A stretch of 35,723 nucleotides of DNA from JANQIV01 sp050117315 (GTDB lineage: Bacteria; Bacteroidota; Ignavibacteria; Ignavibacteriales; Melioribacteraceae). The stretch spans positions 1 through 35,723 of the forward strand of contig JASFMY010000062.1 in NCBI GenBank assembly GCA_050117315.1, written 5' to 3'. Below are positions 33,696 through 35,723 of the stretch, piece after piece. The notes below the pieces were generated by a model. The model was given only the letters and a program-made list of their open reading frames with translations, was not told where the DNA came from and searched no databases. Both the position numbers and the translations under genes were made by a program. Every line of letters begins with the position of its first letter. Within the stretch, counting starts at the first letter, position 1.

Positions 33696-35101
33696 TTAAT
33701 ACACAATTAAAATCAGATTGGCTCAAAACTCAAAGTGAGTTATACCCTGATAATAAGTTTATTTATTATGATGGGAAATCATACTCCTACCGGGAAATAG
33801 AATCACTTGTTTCCGTGGCTGCAAGTAAGTTTTTTAATGACGGGATTAAAAAAAACGAGTATGTTTTTTTAACTGTAAAAAACAATTTTAATTTTATAAT
33901 CTCACTCTTTGCCCTTTGGAAATTGAATGCGATACCTGTTATAGTTAGTGCAGGCTTTAAAGCTGACGAATTAACAAAAAAGATTGCTCTATTAAAAAAA
34001 AGTAGAACCGTAAATGATAATGATTTAATAATAAAAAATAACCGCAGTTACTCCGGGGACTCAGAATATTCCGGTACAGCAATAATCATTTTCACATCAG
34101 GGTCAACCGGTATTCCCAAAGCAGTAGAATTAACATTTGAAAACTTATACTACAGCGCGGTTAATTCCGATTCAATACTAAAGCAAACACTCGGTGATAA
34201 ATGGTTGGCCAGCTTACCTTTTCATCATATCGGCGGTTTTTCCGTTATTATAAGAGCAGTACTAAGCGGAAGCAGCATTATAATCCCGGGAGAGTTTACT
34301 ACAAGCAAAATTGTTGAAAATATAAAGTACAAGCCTACATTGTTTTCGGTTGTTCCAACAATGCTGAAAAGAATAGTAGATTTTAATGTTAACTGCTACC
34401 TGGAATTAAAATATATTTTATTAGGGGGTGCAAAGTGTGACCTGCAACTAATTAACAAAGCAATGGCTCAAAATTACCCGTTGTTGAAAGTATACGGCTC
34501 TACCGAAACATCATCCTTTGTTGCTGCAAATGATTTAACCGATTTTAACAGCAATATTGAATCGGCAGGAAAGCCAACCGGAGATAATATTATAGAAATT
34601 GATTGCCGGGAAAATGAAAGCACCGGGGAAGTCATTGTTTCCGGCAAATCCGTTGCAAAACGGTATTTGAATAACGACCCGGCATTAAAAAATAAACTTA
34701 TCAACGGAATATTCCGTACCGGCGACATTGGCTACCATGGTGAAAATAACAATTTATATATTCTCTCAAGAAAAGACGATATGATTATAACAGGAGGTAT
34801 AAATGTATATCCTGCTGAAATTGAAAAGGAGTTATTAAAAATTAATTATGTTAGTGAAGCAGCAGTATTTTCAACTGAAAGCACAGAATGGGGAGAACAG
34901 GTAAATGCTGCTGTTGTATTGAAAAAGAGAATTCCCGGGGAAGAGATAAAAACTATTTTGAAAGAAAAAATTGTCGGCTACAAAGTACCAAAAAAAATCT
35001 ACGTGGTTAATGAATTCCCTAAAACGTCGCTCGGCAAGATAGATAAAAATAAACTAAAAGATATTACGAAGAAAGGTGATAACCTAGACTCTTATAGATA
35101 A
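33692..35101 (+). CDS. menE: o-Succinylbenzoate-CoA ligase
   Basis: An acyl-adenylate-forming ligase that activates o-succinylbenzoate with ATP and CoA. A 469-residue ANL enzyme with the P-loop IIFTSGSTGIPKAVELT, the aromatic motif LPFHHIGGF, YGSTETSS, the ribose-binding FRTGDIGYHG, RKDDMIITGGINVYP, and the catalytic lysine in PKTSLGKIDKNKL. It is last in the men operon. Its 3' end overlaps a convergent remnant of a thioesterase gene by 38 bases. Confidence 0.95.
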   Translation: MINTQLKSDWLKTQSELYPDNKFIYYDGKSYSYREIESLVSVAASKFFNDGIKKNEYVFLTVKNNFNFIISLFALWKLNAIPVIVSAGFKADELTKKIALLKKSRTVNDNDLIIKNNRSYSGDSEYSGTAIIIFTSGSTGIPKAVELTFENLYYSAVNSDSILKQTLGDKWLASLPFHHIGGFSVIIRAVLSGSSIIIPGEFTTSKIVENIKYKPTLFSVVPTMLKRIVDFNVNCYLELKYILLGGAKCDLQLINKAMAQNYPLLKVYGSTETSSFVAANDLTDFNSNIESAGKPTGDNIIEIDCRENESTGEVIVSGKSVAKRYLNNDPALKNKLINGIFRTGDIGYHGENNNLYILSRKDDMIITGGINVYPAEIEKELLKINYVSEAAVFSTESTEWGEQVNAAVVLKKRIPGEEIKTILKEKIVGYKVPKKIYVVNEFPKTSLGKIDKNKLKDITKKGDNLDSYR

Positions 35102-35345
35102 TTTCATCAATACTTTTTTTCTCGAATGTAGATTTATCAACAAAGACATGTATGGTTACCGCTTTTGCTTTCAATTCATTTTGATCATCAAAAAAACGGT
35201 GTGTTAATTCAAAAGATGCATCTTTCAATATTGTCACGGTAGTCTGTACTTTTATTTTCCTGACTTTTGGCGTGAGACCCAAAAGAAGGGAATGCTGTGT
35301 GTAACCTATTGAATTATAAGGAGATAAATTTTGACCTAATTGATT
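35064..35345 (-). pseudogene. Truncated hotdog-fold acyl-CoA thioesterase (probable DHNA-CoA thioesterase remnant)
   Basis: The last 60 codons read like the end of a 4-hydroxybenzoyl-CoA-type thioesterase: VQTTVTILKDASFELTHRF, then KAKAVTIHVFVDKSTFEKK and DEIIYKSLG. Functional proteins are about 130-150 residues and begin with a catalytic Asp/Glu block (the D-x-D-x-x-G-H-V-N type). That half is missing here. The frame stays open upstream only to a stop at 35346-35348, and the residues before about 35282 no longer look like a thioesterase. A transposase-like frame begins immediately beyond. Because it sits against the end of the men operon, the original product was probably the DHNA-CoA hydrolase that acts between MenB and MenA; this role is inferred from position. 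Confidence 0.62.
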
Positions 35346-35356
35346 TTACCGCACTA

Positions 35357-35723
35357 ATGGCTATTTTTGTACTTGCTATCAATAAGAGAAGTTAAAACAA
35401 AATCCGGGGCTATTGCAATACAAGTAGTCCTATATCAAGAGCTTAACTCGAAAATCATTAAACACATAGGTAGCAGCAAAAAGGTAGAAAAAGTTTCATT
35501 GCTTTATCAAAAGGTAAAAGAATTTATCAAAGAATGCACCGGACAGATTTCACTTTTCCCGGAAACAGAGAAAAAAATTTTATTTGTAGAACATGGAGAG
35601 TGTATAGATGTTAGCCATCAATTTGCAAGAAGATTTTTTTTGTGCTGTGATAATTCTCAGATATTGATGCACTGCTATTAGATTTATCTATAATGCGTTT
35701 GATCGAACTTGCATCAAAACTTA
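35357..35723 (+). mobile_element. Degenerate IS1634-like transposase, 5' part, cut by the window edge
   Basis: The frame from about 35367 reads REVKTKSGAIAIQVV, KIIKHIGSSKKVEKV and GQISLFPETEKK, the characteristic start of IS1634/IS4-group transposases ('...IGS...', '...QLSLF...'). The only ATG (35357, MAIFV) is in a different frame. Frame 0 ends at 35681, while the next family-like stretch (DIDALLLDLSIMRLIELASKL, from 35660) is in yet another frame. Two frame breaks point to decay. An eight-T run at 35633-35640 lies near the second break. The element runs past the window, and its inverted ends could not be defined. Confidence 0.6.

Noticed and set aside
1..35723. tRNA, rRNA and riboswitch genes
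   Set aside because: No cloverleaf with TTCGANNCC-type arms, rRNA core or known riboswitch core was recognised; without a covariance search small RNAs cannot be excluded.

Overview
The window is AT-rich bacterial chromosome. Gene content and style point to the Bacteroidota/Chlorobi side of the tree, most likely an Ignavibacteria-like organism: a complete menaquinone operon, a DUF3822/PilM-like gene beside rsmD and coaD, a PpiD-type chaperone, an outer-membrane barrel protein, and small palindromic repeats of the 'GAAGCAATCTC' kind. This assignment is inference from content; no rRNA or tRNA gene was seen.

Layout. (1) 1-4016 is an accessory segment. A broken SGNH-hydrolase 3' end, a run of different hairpin repeats and one inverted-repeat element lead into a single large gene. 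That gene encodes a bacterial NLR-like protein: helical N-terminus, NACHT NTPase, and five nearly identical HEAT-type repeats. A second copy of the inverted-repeat element follows it. (2) 4017-20881 is all on the minus strand. In transcription order it reads hrcA-grpE-dnaJ; a ComEA-like helix-hairpin-helix protein; a pseudopilin-like protein; a PilM/DUF3822-like protein; rsmD; coaD; pstS-pstC-pstA-pstB-phoU (phosphate uptake); a PpiD/SurA-type foldase; an outer-membrane barrel; aroK-aroB (shikimate pathway); and a secreted glycosidase-like protein. (3) 21068-25703 on the plus strand holds purM, tatD, a TatD-linked radical SAM gene, a PBP4-type D-Ala-D-Ala carboxypeptidase and prmA, nearly back to back. 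(4) 25693-26803 on the minus strand has a MarR regulator and a YgjP-like zinc peptidase. (5) 26934-35101 on the plus strand is menF-menD-menH-menB-menA-menC-menE, a tightly overlapped operon for menaquinone synthesis from chorismate. (6) At the right edge lies a truncated antisense acyl-CoA thioesterase remnant, probably the DHNA-CoA thioesterase step, next to a degenerate IS1634-like transposase.

Links. aroK/aroB feed chorismate, the substrate of menF. hrcA/grpE/dnaJ, the PpiD-like foldase and the outer-membrane barrel share the theme of protein folding and envelope assembly. The most noteworthy items are the NACHT-HEAT gene (a candidate anti-phage sensor whose repeat array looks recently homogenised and which is flanked by copies of one repeat element), two genes whose conserved N-termini have no ATG/GTG/TTG but do have an ATT codon behind a Shine-Dalgarno-like sequence, and the decayed thioesterase at the end of the men operon.
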